Shown here in pieces: positions 26,811 to 34,251 of a DNA stretch of 64,000 bases. The notes under the pieces were generated by a model. The model was not told where the DNA came from and ran no database searches. It was given only the letters and a program-made list of their open reading frames with translations. Origin of the DNA: CAZEHS01 sp964649745 (GTDB lineage Bacteria > Bacillota > Clostridia > Peptostreptococcales > Acidaminobacteraceae); the NCBI GenBank assembly GCA_964649745.1, contig CAZYQI010000005.1, forward strand, positions 81,033 to 145,032, in the 5' to 3' direction. The position numbers and the translations under genes are program-made. Each line of letters opens with the position of its first letter. Within the stretch, counting starts at the first letter, position 1.

Positions 26811-28013
26811 TTAAGCCAGAACGCCTGCTTCCCGCAATGCCTTGATCGTGGTCTCATCGTAGCCCAACAGCTTCATAACAGCCTCGTTGTCCTTGCCGAC
26901 TCCAGTGGGGTGGATAAATTCCGGTTCACCCAGACTGGCGAACTTGAGCGGAGTGGTGGGCAGGGTAGCAGTGTGTCCATTGTCGAACTCCATTTTGTGG
27001 AGGAAATCATTTGCCCAAGCTTGCTCGTCCTTTACCACATCGGTAAAGTGGTAAAGACGATCACCCGGAATACCCGCTGCCGCAAAAATTTCATCCCATT
27101 CGACGGATGTCTTTTCCATGAACTTCGCTTCCAACATTTTTACGATTTCACCTTTGCGCTGGAGCATACCCTTGATGGTACAGTAGTCAGGGTTCTCGGC
27201 GTAATCGTCCAAACCCAGCAGGCGGCACGCCTTCGGGAAGTAGATGGGGTAACTGGCAGAGGCGAACATAAACCACTCCCCGTCCTTACATTTGTAGCAA
27301 TTGGCGGTGGGGATAGCAGGCATGGAGCGGTCAGTGGGGTAGAGCTTGCCATAATGGCTGGCAGCTACAGCAACATTAAAGCCATAAATGGCAGCATGGT
27401 AGAGACTGCAGCTTACATAATCGCCCACGCCGGTGCGCGTGCGATTAAACAAGGCGGCAGCAATTCCGCCGGCCAGATAGGCGCCAAGCTGATTGTCACC
27501 TAAACCGGGCACAGTGCTGGTGGGAGAACCGTTTTTTTCTGCCAGATCGGCCATAAAGCCACTACGGGCGTAATAGGTACTAAAATCAAAGCCGGGACGG
27601 CTGGCGTGAGGACCCTCTTCGCCGTAACCTAGCACATGGGCAAAGACTACCTTAGGATACTTCGTCTTAAATTCCTCGTAACTCAGTCCCATCTTAGCCA
27701 GGGCCTCATTTCGGTAGTTGGTCAAAAACACATCGGCGCTGCTTAAAAGCTTATCAACAATCTCCTGCGCCTCCGGTTTGCGCTGTTCAATGGCAAGCGC
27801 TTTCTTATTGGCGTTCATTAAGCAATATAAGGGGTTTTCGTTGTCAGCAACCGGCATGCCCATGTTGGCACCTAGAAGACGGACGGGATCACCCTTAATG
27901 CTCTCCAGCTTAATGACCTCTGCTCCCCAGTCTGCCAGAATCTTGCCACAGACAGGACCCGCAATATAGGTGGACATGTCGACAACTCGGATACCAGATA
28001 GAATTTTGCTCAT
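26811..28013 (-). CDS. hadA: Class III CoA transferase (2-hydroxyacid CoA-transferase HadA/FldA-like)
   Basis: A 400-residue family III (CaiB/BaiF) CoA transferase. N-terminal LSGIRVVDMSTYIAGPVCGKILADWGAEVIKLE; catalytic Asp in RPGFDFSTYYARSGFM near residue 160; GGIAAALFNRTRTGVGDYV further on. In this operon it should move CoA from the acyl-CoA product to the next (R)-2-hydroxyacid. ATG at 28013 follows AGGAGG at nine bases; an in-frame extension upstream overlaps the leader. It is first in the operon and is preceded by a consensus sigma-54 promoter. Confidence 0.92.
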   Translation of the reverse strand: MSKILSGIRVVDMSTYIAGPVCGKILADWGAEVIKLESIKGDPVRLLGANMGMPVADNENPLYCLMNANKKALAIEQRKPEAQEIVDKLLSSADVFLTNYRNEALAKMGLSYEEFKTKYPKVVFAHVLGYGEEGPHASRPGFDFSTYYARSGFMADLAEKNGSPTSTVPGLGDNQLGAYLAGGIAAALFNRTRTGVGDYVSCSLYHAAIYGFNVAVAASHYGKLYPTDRSMPAIPTANCYKCKDGEWFMFASASYPIYFPKACRLLGLDDYAENPDYCTIKGMLQRKGEIVKMLEAKFMEKTSVEWDEIFAAAGIPGDRLYHFTDVVKDEQAWANDFLHKMEFDNGHTATLPTTPLKFASLGEPEFIHPTGVGKDNEAVMKLLGYDETTIKALREAGVLA

Positions 28014-28072
28014 AATAATGAACCTCCTATAAATTATATTTGCCATAGCGCGTCATTCTGCACATGGTCTAT

Positions 28073-28089
28073 TGCAATTTGCGTGCCAA
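28073..28089 (-). promoter_or_regulatory. Sigma-54 (-24/-12) promoter for hadAIBC
   Basis: On the minus strand TTGGCACG-CAAA-TTGCA, matching the TGGCAC-N5-TTGC consensus at every fixed position. The predicted start is near 28062, about 49 bases before the hadA ATG. The adjacent gene encodes a sigma-54 activator. Confidence 0.9.
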
Positions 28090-28163
28090 TTAAACTCTCC
28101 CTCTTTATCCCGCTACCAATAAGAAACTCTCCAAATTTTTTGTTTGTTAACACATAAAAACCT

Positions 28164-28176
28164 TTACATTTTGTAA
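28164..28176. promoter_or_regulatory. Possible enhancer site 1 for the had regulator
   Basis: TTACA-TTT-TGTAA palindrome, centred about 108 bases upstream of the predicted hadA start. It lies inside the terminator stem, so its regulatory role is an inference. Confidence 0.5.
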
Positions 28177-28183
28177 TTTTTTA

Positions 28184-28196
28184 TTACAAAATGTAA
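28184..28196. promoter_or_regulatory. Possible enhancer site 2 for the had regulator
   Basis: TTACA-AAA-TGTAA palindrome centred 20 bases (about two helical turns) from site 1 and about 128 bases upstream of the predicted hadA start. Confidence 0.5.
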
Positions 28197-28211
28197 AGGT
28201 TTTTATCGCCA

Positions 28212-29867
28212 CTATGTCTTTTTCAGTTTTCTGTAAATGGTCACCGGAGGAACGCCCAGTGCCAAGGCCGCCTTGGAAACCGACCCGTACTTCTCGAGTG
28301 CCATGTGGATGAGTTGATCTTCCAACTGTCCTTGTGCCTCACGTAAGGGCATTAAACCACTCACCTGAACACTGTTATAGTCCACTCTTGCCGTTTTCGG
28401 CTCTATCCCTAAAATCAATTCCAGATCGCCTGCGGTCACAAGCTGATTCTGCCCCAGTACCACAATGCGCTCCACCGTATTTTTGAGCTGTCGCACATTC
28501 CCTGGCCACTGCTCCCGGCACAAGCGCTCATACGCACTCTGGGAGAGAGCAGTCTGACGCTCGTAGCGTTTGTTATACATGGTCAAGAAATTTTCTATCA
28601 AAGGTAGAATATCGTCCGGTCGCTCCCGCAGAGGTGGTATGGACAACGGAATCACGCTTAGCCGATAAAAGAGGTCCTGCCGGAACACTCGCTCGTCCTG
28701 CAACTGCTCCGGTGTAAGGTTGGTGGCGCAAATGTACCGTACATCCACGGGCACGTCCTGGTTGGAGCCCACCGGCCGCACCTTTTCCTCCTGCACCACC
28801 CGCAGAAGCTTGCTCTGCATGGGTAGAGGCAACTCTCCCAGCTCATCCAAAAATACCGTCCCTCCGCTGGCCTCCTCCAGAAGGCCTTTGCGCCCCCCTT
28901 TCCGACCGCCGGTAAAGGCACCCTCTTCATAGCCAAAAAAATCTGACTCCATGAGTTCACGAGGAATCGCCGCGCAGTTAATGGAGATCATCCGTGCACC
29001 GGCGCGCTTACTGCAGTGGTGGATGTATTTTGCAACCTCTTCCTTGCCGGTTCCCGACTCGCCGGTAATGAATACCGCAGAATCGGTCTTTGCCACCTGC
29101 CGGGCTACCTTAAGAACATCCTCCATCTTCCGGCTAGAGCATATAATACCCAACTCGGCGGGGTCCTCATTTGGATTTTGGATTTGACGTATATAAAATT
29201 CATTGATACGCCGGGTCTGCTCCAGCTCATCCTGCAACTTAGAAAGCTGGGACATATCTCTACCGGTAAGAATGATGTGAGTTAAGATATCTTCCTGAAA
29301 TACAGGGATAGCGGTGTAGAGAATCACCGGCCCATCGATGTAACGGATGGAGCTCTGGACCTTTTCTTTCGTCTCTGTCGCCATGGCGATAATGGTTCGC
29401 CCTTCGACCACATGCTGGGCAAAGGTATCATCCGCCGAGGTCCCCAACAATGTTTTATGGTCGTAGCCCCATATGTCTTTGACATAGCGTTTTGCCATTT
29501 GGTTAAAGAACTGAAAATTACCTTTTTCGTCCGTAACGACTACAATATCGTCAATACGGTTGAGCACCAGCGCCAACAGCCGCTGGTCACAATTTTGAGG
29601 GTAAAACACCAGCAAATGGCGGGCTCTTCCTTCGAAAAGAACGGAGTGGTAGCAAATGAAAAAGTCGCCCTGCGGAACGGACACTTGGACGCATCCACCC
29701 TCCTGCCCAATCAGCCGTTCCACAGAGCATTCCGGAGACAGCAACTGAATGTATTCCAAACAGCTGATAGCAGGGCATCGGGCAGCCTTTTCATTCCTCC
29801 ATAGGATCCGCCCCTGTTCGTCAATTTCAACGATTACGTGCTGAAGATGCTCAATAAGCTTTTCCAC
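28212..29867 (-). CDS. Sigma-54-dependent enhancer-binding regulator of the had operon
   Basis: A 551-residue activator. N-terminal sensory part with PAS-like domain(s) to about 215 (VVTDEKGNFQFFNQMAKRYV); AAA+ domain about 245-470 with Walker A GESGTGKEEVAKYIH near 270, Walker B GGTVFLDELGELPL, and the sigma-54 contact loop read as GAFTGG instead of the usual GAFTGA; C-terminal Fis-type helix-turn-helix SVSKAALALGVPPVTIYRKLK. It lies directly upstream of the hadA sigma-54 promoter on the same strand, so it is the likely activator, sensing an amino acid or keto acid (inference). Start ATG at 29867 has GAGGCG upstream. Confidence 0.92.
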   Translation of the reverse strand: MEKLIEHLQHVIVEIDEQGRILWRNEKAARCPAISCLEYIQLLSPECSVERLIGQEGGCVQVSVPQGDFFICYHSVLFEGRARHLLVFYPQNCDQRLLALVLNRIDDIVVVTDEKGNFQFFNQMAKRYVKDIWGYDHKTLLGTSADDTFAQHVVEGRTIIAMATETKEKVQSSIRYIDGPVILYTAIPVFQEDILTHIILTGRDMSQLSKLQDELEQTRRINEFYIRQIQNPNEDPAELGIICSSRKMEDVLKVARQVAKTDSAVFITGESGTGKEEVAKYIHHCSKRAGARMISINCAAIPRELMESDFFGYEEGAFTGGRKGGRKGLLEEASGGTVFLDELGELPLPMQSKLLRVVQEEKVRPVGSNQDVPVDVRYICATNLTPEQLQDERVFRQDLFYRLSVIPLSIPPLRERPDDILPLIENFLTMYNKRYERQTALSQSAYERLCREQWPGNVRQLKNTVERIVVLGQNQLVTAGDLELILGIEPKTARVDYNSVQVSGLMPLREAQGQLEDQLIHMALEKYGSVSKAALALGVPPVTIYRKLKKT

Positions 29868-30025
29868 ATGTACGCCTCCTCGTCAACCGAATCTGTCGCT
29901 TACCATTGTTTTCCCGCATTTTTTGATCGTCGAATATTCGTAAAATCAAATCGATGTTGACCCTGAAACTGCCCCCACAACCCAATCGACAAAATATATA
30001 CACTGTGCTATTTTGTAGGATTTAC

Positions 30026-30067
30026 AAAAGGGGCTGTCTCTAAATTTTGAGACAGACCCTTTTGTTT
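30026..30067 (-). terminator. Intrinsic terminator after pyrR
   Basis: AAAAGGGGCTGTCTC and GAGACAGACCCTTTTG pair with one mismatch around an AT-rich loop; minus-strand T-run TTTTGTAAA. It resembles the terminator at 22354-22392. Confidence 0.8.
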
Positions 30068-30085
30068 TGCAGTTATTCAGGCGCA

Positions 30086-30658
30086 TCACTTCAGCGGATA
30101 CTGGTCATCTTCCCCATCGCTGTCCAGGGTGTTGATCACCACTTCGTTTACGCCGTCCTCTTCCTTCAGCTTCACACTGATGATTTCACGGCGGGCAGTG
30201 GGCACATTCTTGCCTACATAGTCGGGGCGGATAGGCAGTTCCCGGTGGCCGCGGTCCACCAGAACAGCCAGCTGTATGGTCAGAGGCCGCCCCTGATCGA
30301 TCAGGGCATCCAGGGCCGCTCGGACCGTACGGCCCGTATAGATGACATCATCCACAAGGATGATATGCTTTCCACTGATGGAGAACGGAATGCTGTTGGT
30401 TCGCACCACCGGCTCGTCACTGGCCTTTGACAGGTCATCCCTGTAAAGGGTGATGTCCAGGGACCCCACCGGGATACGCACCCCCTCAATCTCTTCGATC
30501 ATATCCACAATCCGCCAGGCCAGAGGCACCCCCCGTGACAAAATCCCCACCAGCACCACATCTTCAATTCCTTTGTTATGCTCGATGATCTCATGGGCCA
30601 GCCGCTTGATGGATCGGTTCATGGCGTTTTCGTCCATGATCTTGGCTTTGAAATGCAT
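30086..30658 (-). CDS. pyrR: PyrR bifunctional pyrimidine regulator / uracil phosphoribosyltransferase
   Basis: A 190-residue protein. The PRPP-binding motif IILVDDVIYTGRTVRAALDAL is at about residues 98-118, and LVGILSRGVPLAWRI is near 36. PyrR binds an anti-antiterminator in pyr mRNA leaders when UMP is high and has weak uracil phosphoribosyltransferase activity. No pyr biosynthesis gene follows; a terminator does, so it acts on targets elsewhere. ATG follows AGGAGGGG and lies one base after the rluD stop. Confidence 0.94.
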   Translation of the reverse strand: MHFKAKIMDENAMNRSIKRLAHEIIEHNKGIEDVVLVGILSRGVPLAWRIVDMIEEIEGVRIPVGSLDITLYRDDLSKASDEPVVRTNSIPFSISGKHIILVDDVIYTGRTVRAALDALIDQGRPLTIQLAVLVDRGHRELPIRPDYVGKNVPTARREIISVKLKEEDGVNEVVINTLDSDGEDDQYPLK

Positions 30659-30659
30659 G

Positions 30660-31592
30660 TTACCCCTCCTGGCGGCTTAAGTGCCGCACCTTATCAAGAT
30701 AGGTGGCGAAGTATTCCGGAAGCGGCGCATCGAACTCCATCCATACCCCTGTATGGGGATGCTTGAAGCCCAATACCTTCGCGTGAAGAATCTGTCCGTC
30801 GTGTTTTACCTTTTCCTTTTTAACCCCATATACCGGATCCCCGGCCAGAGGGTACCCCTTCCAGGCCATATGGACCCGTATCTGATGGGTTCGTCCGGTT
30901 TCCAGGGACAGCTCCACATAGGTGTAGCCCTTCAGCCTTTCGATCACCCGATAATAGGTCACCGCTTCCTTTCCGCCCCGATCAACCACCGCCATTTGAA
31001 GCCGGTTGGCGGGATTTCGGCCTATGGCGCCTTCTATCCGCCCTTCATCAGTCTTGACATTTCCGTGCACAAGGGCGTGGTACCGACGCAGGATGGTATG
31101 CTCCTTCAGCTGCTCAGCCAGTCCCTGATGCGCTACATCATCCTTGGCCACCATCAGCAGGCCGCTGGTGTCCTTGTCGATGCGGTGTACAATTCCCGGC
31201 CGAACCACCCCGTTGATGGAGGACAGATCCTTACAATGGTACATCAGGGCATTCACCAAGGTGCCGCTGTAATTTCCCGGCGCCGGATGAACCACCATGC
31301 CCTGGGGCTTATTCACAACCAAAAGGTGGGAATCTTCATAAACGATTTCGATGGGGATGTCCTCCGGTACCACGTCCAGCTCCACCGGATCCGGCAGCTC
31401 GATATGAACCTCATCTCCCGAGGAAACCCTGGCTTTTTTGGAAAGCTCGGACTCCTCGTTTACGGTGACGCAGCCCTGTTCGATCATTTGCTGGAGATAG
31501 GTTCTGGATCGGCCTTCCACCAGCTTCGCTACGCAGGCGTCCAACCGCAGGCCTTCCATTTCATCGGGAATCACTACATCATATATCTGCAC
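30660..31592 (-). CDS. rluD: RluD-family 23S rRNA pseudouridine synthase
   Basis: A 310-residue RNA-modifying enzyme. The N-terminal S4 RNA-binding domain (LDACVAKLVEGRSRTYLQQMI) covers about 15-75; the catalytic motif GIVHRIDKDTSGLLMVAK at about 132-149 holds the catalytic Asp; RTHQIRVHMAWKGYPLAGDPVYG is typical RluA/RluD. It modifies uridines in large-subunit rRNA or, in some family members, tRNA. The start is GTG with AGGAGG four bases upstream. It follows mtnN by 12 bases and precedes pyrR. The usual neighbour lspA is absent. Confidence 0.93.
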   Translation of the reverse strand: MQIYDVVIPDEMEGLRLDACVAKLVEGRSRTYLQQMIEQGCVTVNEESELSKKARVSSGDEVHIELPDPVELDVVPEDIPIEIVYEDSHLLVVNKPQGMVVHPAPGNYSGTLVNALMYHCKDLSSINGVVRPGIVHRIDKDTSGLLMVAKDDVAHQGLAEQLKEHTILRRYHALVHGNVKTDEGRIEGAIGRNPANRLQMAVVDRGGKEAVTYYRVIERLKGYTYVELSLETGRTHQIRVHMAWKGYPLAGDPVYGVKKEKVKHDGQILHAKVLGFKHPHTGVWMEFDAPLPEYFATYLDKVRHLSRQEG

Positions 31593-31604
31593 AATGCCTC
31601 CTGA

Positions 31605-32306
31605 TCAGTCTGCGTGCCGGAGCATGTTCCGCACGATTCGGCTGGAATTCACAGCGGCTTCCTGACTGAACTCTTCATAGGTTTGATGGGCCGAACCATC
31701 GGCTTTGTCGGACATGGCCCGGAGAATCAGGAAGGGCACTTCGTTAATCCAGCAGGTATGCCCCACTGCTGCCCCTTCCATTTCGGTGGCATATGCGCCA
31801 AAAACGTCCCGGAGCTTGTTCTTCACCTCACTGCTGCTGACGAAAACATCCCCGGTGACAATACGGCCTTCCAGTACCTGATGGGCAATCTTCTCCTGCT
31901 CAGCCGCAGTCTTTGCCAAGCGGATCAGTGTGGGGTCCGCCTTGAAAATCCATTCCTCCATCCGGGGTATCTGGCCCAGCTGGTAACCAAAGCCCGTGGC
32001 GTCGAAATCATGCTCCAGGACATCGGTGGATATCACCAGATCCCCTACATTCAAATCGTCGTGTACAGCCCCGGCCACCCCGGTGTTGACAATATGGGTA
32101 CAGCCGAAAACCGATATAAGCACCTGGGCACAAATTGCAGCGTTGACCTTGCCGATACCGCTAATGACAACCACTGCCTTCTGCCCTTCCAGTGTTCCAA
32201 CGCAGAACTCCATCCCCGCTACGGTCTTTCGCCCCTCTATAATCATTACTTCCTTCAGCATCTCAACTTCCAGATCCATAGCCCCGATGATTCCAAAACG
32301 TTTCAT
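31605..32306 (-). CDS. mtnN: 5'-methylthioadenosine/S-adenosylhomocysteine nucleosidase
   Basis: A 233-residue enzyme that hydrolyses MTA and SAH to adenine and a thioribosyl product, recycling inhibitors of SAM-dependent methylation. Motifs: IGAMDLEVEMLKE at the N-terminus (Glu near 13 is a catalytic acid in the family), VVISGIGKVNAA, NTGVAGAV, ATEMEGAAVGHTC near 174 (nucleoside binding) and LRAMSDKAD near 196 with the catalytic Asp. ATG follows GGAGGA. It heads mtnN-rluD-pyrR. Confidence 0.95.
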   Translation of the reverse strand: MKRFGIIGAMDLEVEMLKEVMIIEGRKTVAGMEFCVGTLEGQKAVVVISGIGKVNAAICAQVLISVFGCTHIVNTGVAGAVHDDLNVGDLVISTDVLEHDFDATGFGYQLGQIPRMEEWIFKADPTLIRLAKTAAEQEKIAHQVLEGRIVTGDVFVSSSEVKNKLRDVFGAYATEMEGAAVGHTCWINEVPFLILRAMSDKADGSAHQTYEEFSQEAAVNSSRIVRNMLRHAD

Positions 32307-32414
32307 ATTTCATCCTCCGCTTAATAAGCGTTATTTGTCCTTTCATTGTATTCAATCCCAGGCGCCAGAGCAAGGGAAAAGCATAAGCTCCCCCAGATTA
32401 TCTGCAATTACAAA

Positions 32415-32444
32415 CCCCTCCGCCATACTTTTATGTCGGAGGGG
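32415..32444 (-). terminator. Possible terminator downstream of the ferredoxin-nitroreductase
   Basis: CCCCTCCG/CGGAGGGG with an inner CATA/TATG stem; only a short T-rich stretch (TTTGTAATT) follows on the minus strand. It lies about 120 bases beyond the stop. The rest of the 260-base gap shows nothing else recognisable. Confidence 0.45.
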
Positions 32445-32566
32445 GCATTAATTCCTGAAATATTTTCAGAGTGATGAAGAGCAGAGATGCGTAACCCGCT
32501 ACACCGGAATACCAGCCGCTGGGAAAAATCTATTTCACTCAACGTTATTACTCAGCCTGTTACCTA

Positions 32567-33478
32567 CTAAACGTAGTCTACCTTTGCGAATCGTCTTTTT
32601 ATTGCCTTAAAATAGTGATTCTCGGGATACCCGAAGGACACAAAGAGCATGGATTTCCCTGCATTCTGCAGCTTGTATTTTTCTTTCAGCTCCTTACTCA
32701 CCGACAAGATGCTCCCCGGTACCCCCAGCATGATGGAGCCCAACCCCAGGGCTTCCGCCGCCAGCATGGCATAAGTGGCGTTGATATAGGGATCCGCCGG
32801 GTCTGCATTTTTATGGACAGAAAACAGCATCCCTAGCGGCGCATCATACAGAAGAACGTCCTTATTGTTTTCTTCCCGTTCCTTGATGAACGTATCGAAA
32901 GCCGGTCTAATGAAGGTATCCACAGACTCCACAAAATCCTTTCCCATAAAAGGACCAACCAGCGCTGTCGGCACCTTACCAAACATCCATCGGTATTTTT
33001 TTATTGCCATGGTAATGTCATCAACAAAGGCCTGCATCTTTTCTCGGCCAAGGAACACCGTTATGGCGGTATCCGAAGGGGGAAGCCCCATGGGGGCAGT
33101 ACTGGCTGCCGAAACCAATCGGTCCACCAGTTCCTGAGATACTTGCTGCCCGGTGAAGCTCCGTATGCTTCTGCGCCTAAGCATCAGGGAATACAGCTTC
33201 TCATAATCCGCACAATTATCCCTTTCCGGAAGCGGAACCACATCACCGGGAAGAAAGTCTCTGCCGGAGACGCTGATGGCACCGCTGGGACATGCCGCCA
33301 TACAGTGTCCGCAACCTATACACCCAAAGAGATTCCCTTGGTCAATGGTCAATTTCCCCTCCCGCATAACTAGGGGCTTTCCGCAGCACACCTTTTCGCA
33401 TAGGCCGCAACCGGTGCACAACAACGTATCAATGGTAACCTCTGCGTTCTCATAGGCCCTTCCTGTCTTTAAAGCCAT
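32567..33478 (-). CDS. Ferredoxin-domain nitroreductase family protein
   Basis: A 303-residue fusion. Two [4Fe-4S] motifs lie at the N-terminus (CTGCGLCEKVC near 19-29 and CIGCGHCMAACP near 53-64), followed by an FMN-binding nitroreductase domain (RRSIRSFTGQQVSQELVDRLVSAAS; LGLGSIMLGVPG; FGYPENHYF). The ferredoxin part probably feeds electrons to FMN for reduction of an unknown nitro, quinone or other substrate. ATG at 33478 follows GGAGGTG; a seven-codon extension upstream was rejected. It lies 81 bases downstream of the TetR gene, which may control it. Confidence 0.88.
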   Translation of the reverse strand: MALKTGRAYENAEVTIDTLLCTGCGLCEKVCCGKPLVMREGKLTIDQGNLFGCIGCGHCMAACPSGAISVSGRDFLPGDVVPLPERDNCADYEKLYSLMLRRRSIRSFTGQQVSQELVDRLVSAASTAPMGLPPSDTAITVFLGREKMQAFVDDITMAIKKYRWMFGKVPTALVGPFMGKDFVESVDTFIRPAFDTFIKEREENNKDVLLYDAPLGMLFSVHKNADPADPYINATYAMLAAEALGLGSIMLGVPGSILSVSKELKEKYKLQNAGKSMLFVSFGYPENHYFKAIKRRFAKVDYV

Positions 33479-33559
33479 ACTTACACCTCCAATAAGCATT
33501 TATCCCTACCTATCCTCAATAAGGCATTGGATAAAGTCCGACGATTTTAAACCACGCCT

Positions 33560-34147
33560 CTATAAAAGATAGGGTTTGATCATGCTGGCGTCTATCGCCT
33601 TGGCAGCTTCCTCCGCATCCAGTCCCGGCAGCATACCAACGTAAAGTGTATAGCCGTCGACTGCATTCATAAGAACCTGAGCCTGCAAGCTGTAATCCCC
33701 AGGCTTCATCCTTCCTTTTTCTGCGGCTCCTTGGTATAGGCTCTGATAAAATGCCTGCATTTCCATCACATACGCACCATAGAATTCAGTAAAATCCGGT
33801 TTTGAAAGCGCCTTCACCATTGTAAGGTAGTAGATCTGCAGTGCCTGTCTGTTCTCTGCCCAATAGGCCAGATAGGCCAGAATGTAATCCCGCAACCCTG
33901 CCACAGGGTCCGTATTCATGACCGCTGCTTCCGCCAGCTTAATAATCGGTTCTCCCAGAGCGGAGTTGGCCGCCAACAGAACCTCATCCTTGGATGCAAA
34001 ATGATGATAAATACCGCCCTTGCTAATTCCAGAGGCCTTTGCTATGGCGTCCATAGATGTTGCCTCATATCCTTTTTCAAGGAATACGCCAATGGCAGCC
34101 TCGATGATTTCTCCTACCCGCTTTTCCCGGGGTTCTTTTTTTGCCAC
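33560..34147 (-). CDS. TetR family transcriptional regulator
   Basis: A 195-residue repressor-type protein. The N-terminal helix-turn-helix GYEATSMDAIAKASGISKGGIYHHFASKDEVLLA is at about residues 26-59, with a typical all-helical ligand-binding C-terminus. The start is GTG with AGGAGG upstream, directly next to a perfect 31-base palindrome (34161-34191) that is its likely operator, which suggests autorepression. The downstream ferredoxin-nitroreductase is the obvious co-regulated gene. The ligand is unknown. Confidence 0.92.
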   Translation of the reverse strand: MAKKEPREKRVGEIIEAAIGVFLEKGYEATSMDAIAKASGISKGGIYHHFASKDEVLLAANSALGEPIIKLAEAAVMNTDPVAGLRDYILAYLAYWAENRQALQIYYLTMVKALSKPDFTEFYGAYVMEMQAFYQSLYQGAAEKGRMKPGDYSLQAQVLMNAVDGYTLYVGMLPGLDAEEAAKAIDASMIKPYLL

Positions 34148-34160
34148 GTCCTTTGCCTCC

Positions 34161-34191
34161 TATATACATACCGACCGTCGGTATGTATATA
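34161..34191. promoter_or_regulatory. TetR-type operator palindrome
   Basis: A perfect inverted repeat with 15-base arms around one base; the core is ATACCGA-CCG-TCGGTAT. It ends at the ribosome site of the TetR gene (14 bases from the GTG), so binding would block transcription or initiation. Confidence 0.88.
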
Positions 34192-34251
34192 GGATACTGC
34201 GCTTTATTCAAAAAGTAAAGCGGGTGATGGGCTCCCGCAAAGGAAAACCCA

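Larger units (their letters stand above)
28156..28204. terminator. Bidirectional terminator of the sigma-54 activator gene
   Basis: A perfect 22-base stem (AAAAACCTTTACATTTTG... and its complement) around a five-base T loop, with A/T-runs at both ends, starting eight bases after the activator stop codon. It also contains two palindromes listed separately. Confidence 0.85.

Noticed and set aside
30681..31604. Long plus-strand open frame (307 codons) opposite rluD
   Set aside because: It is antisense to a clear RluD with intact motifs, shows no family motif and has no ribosome site.
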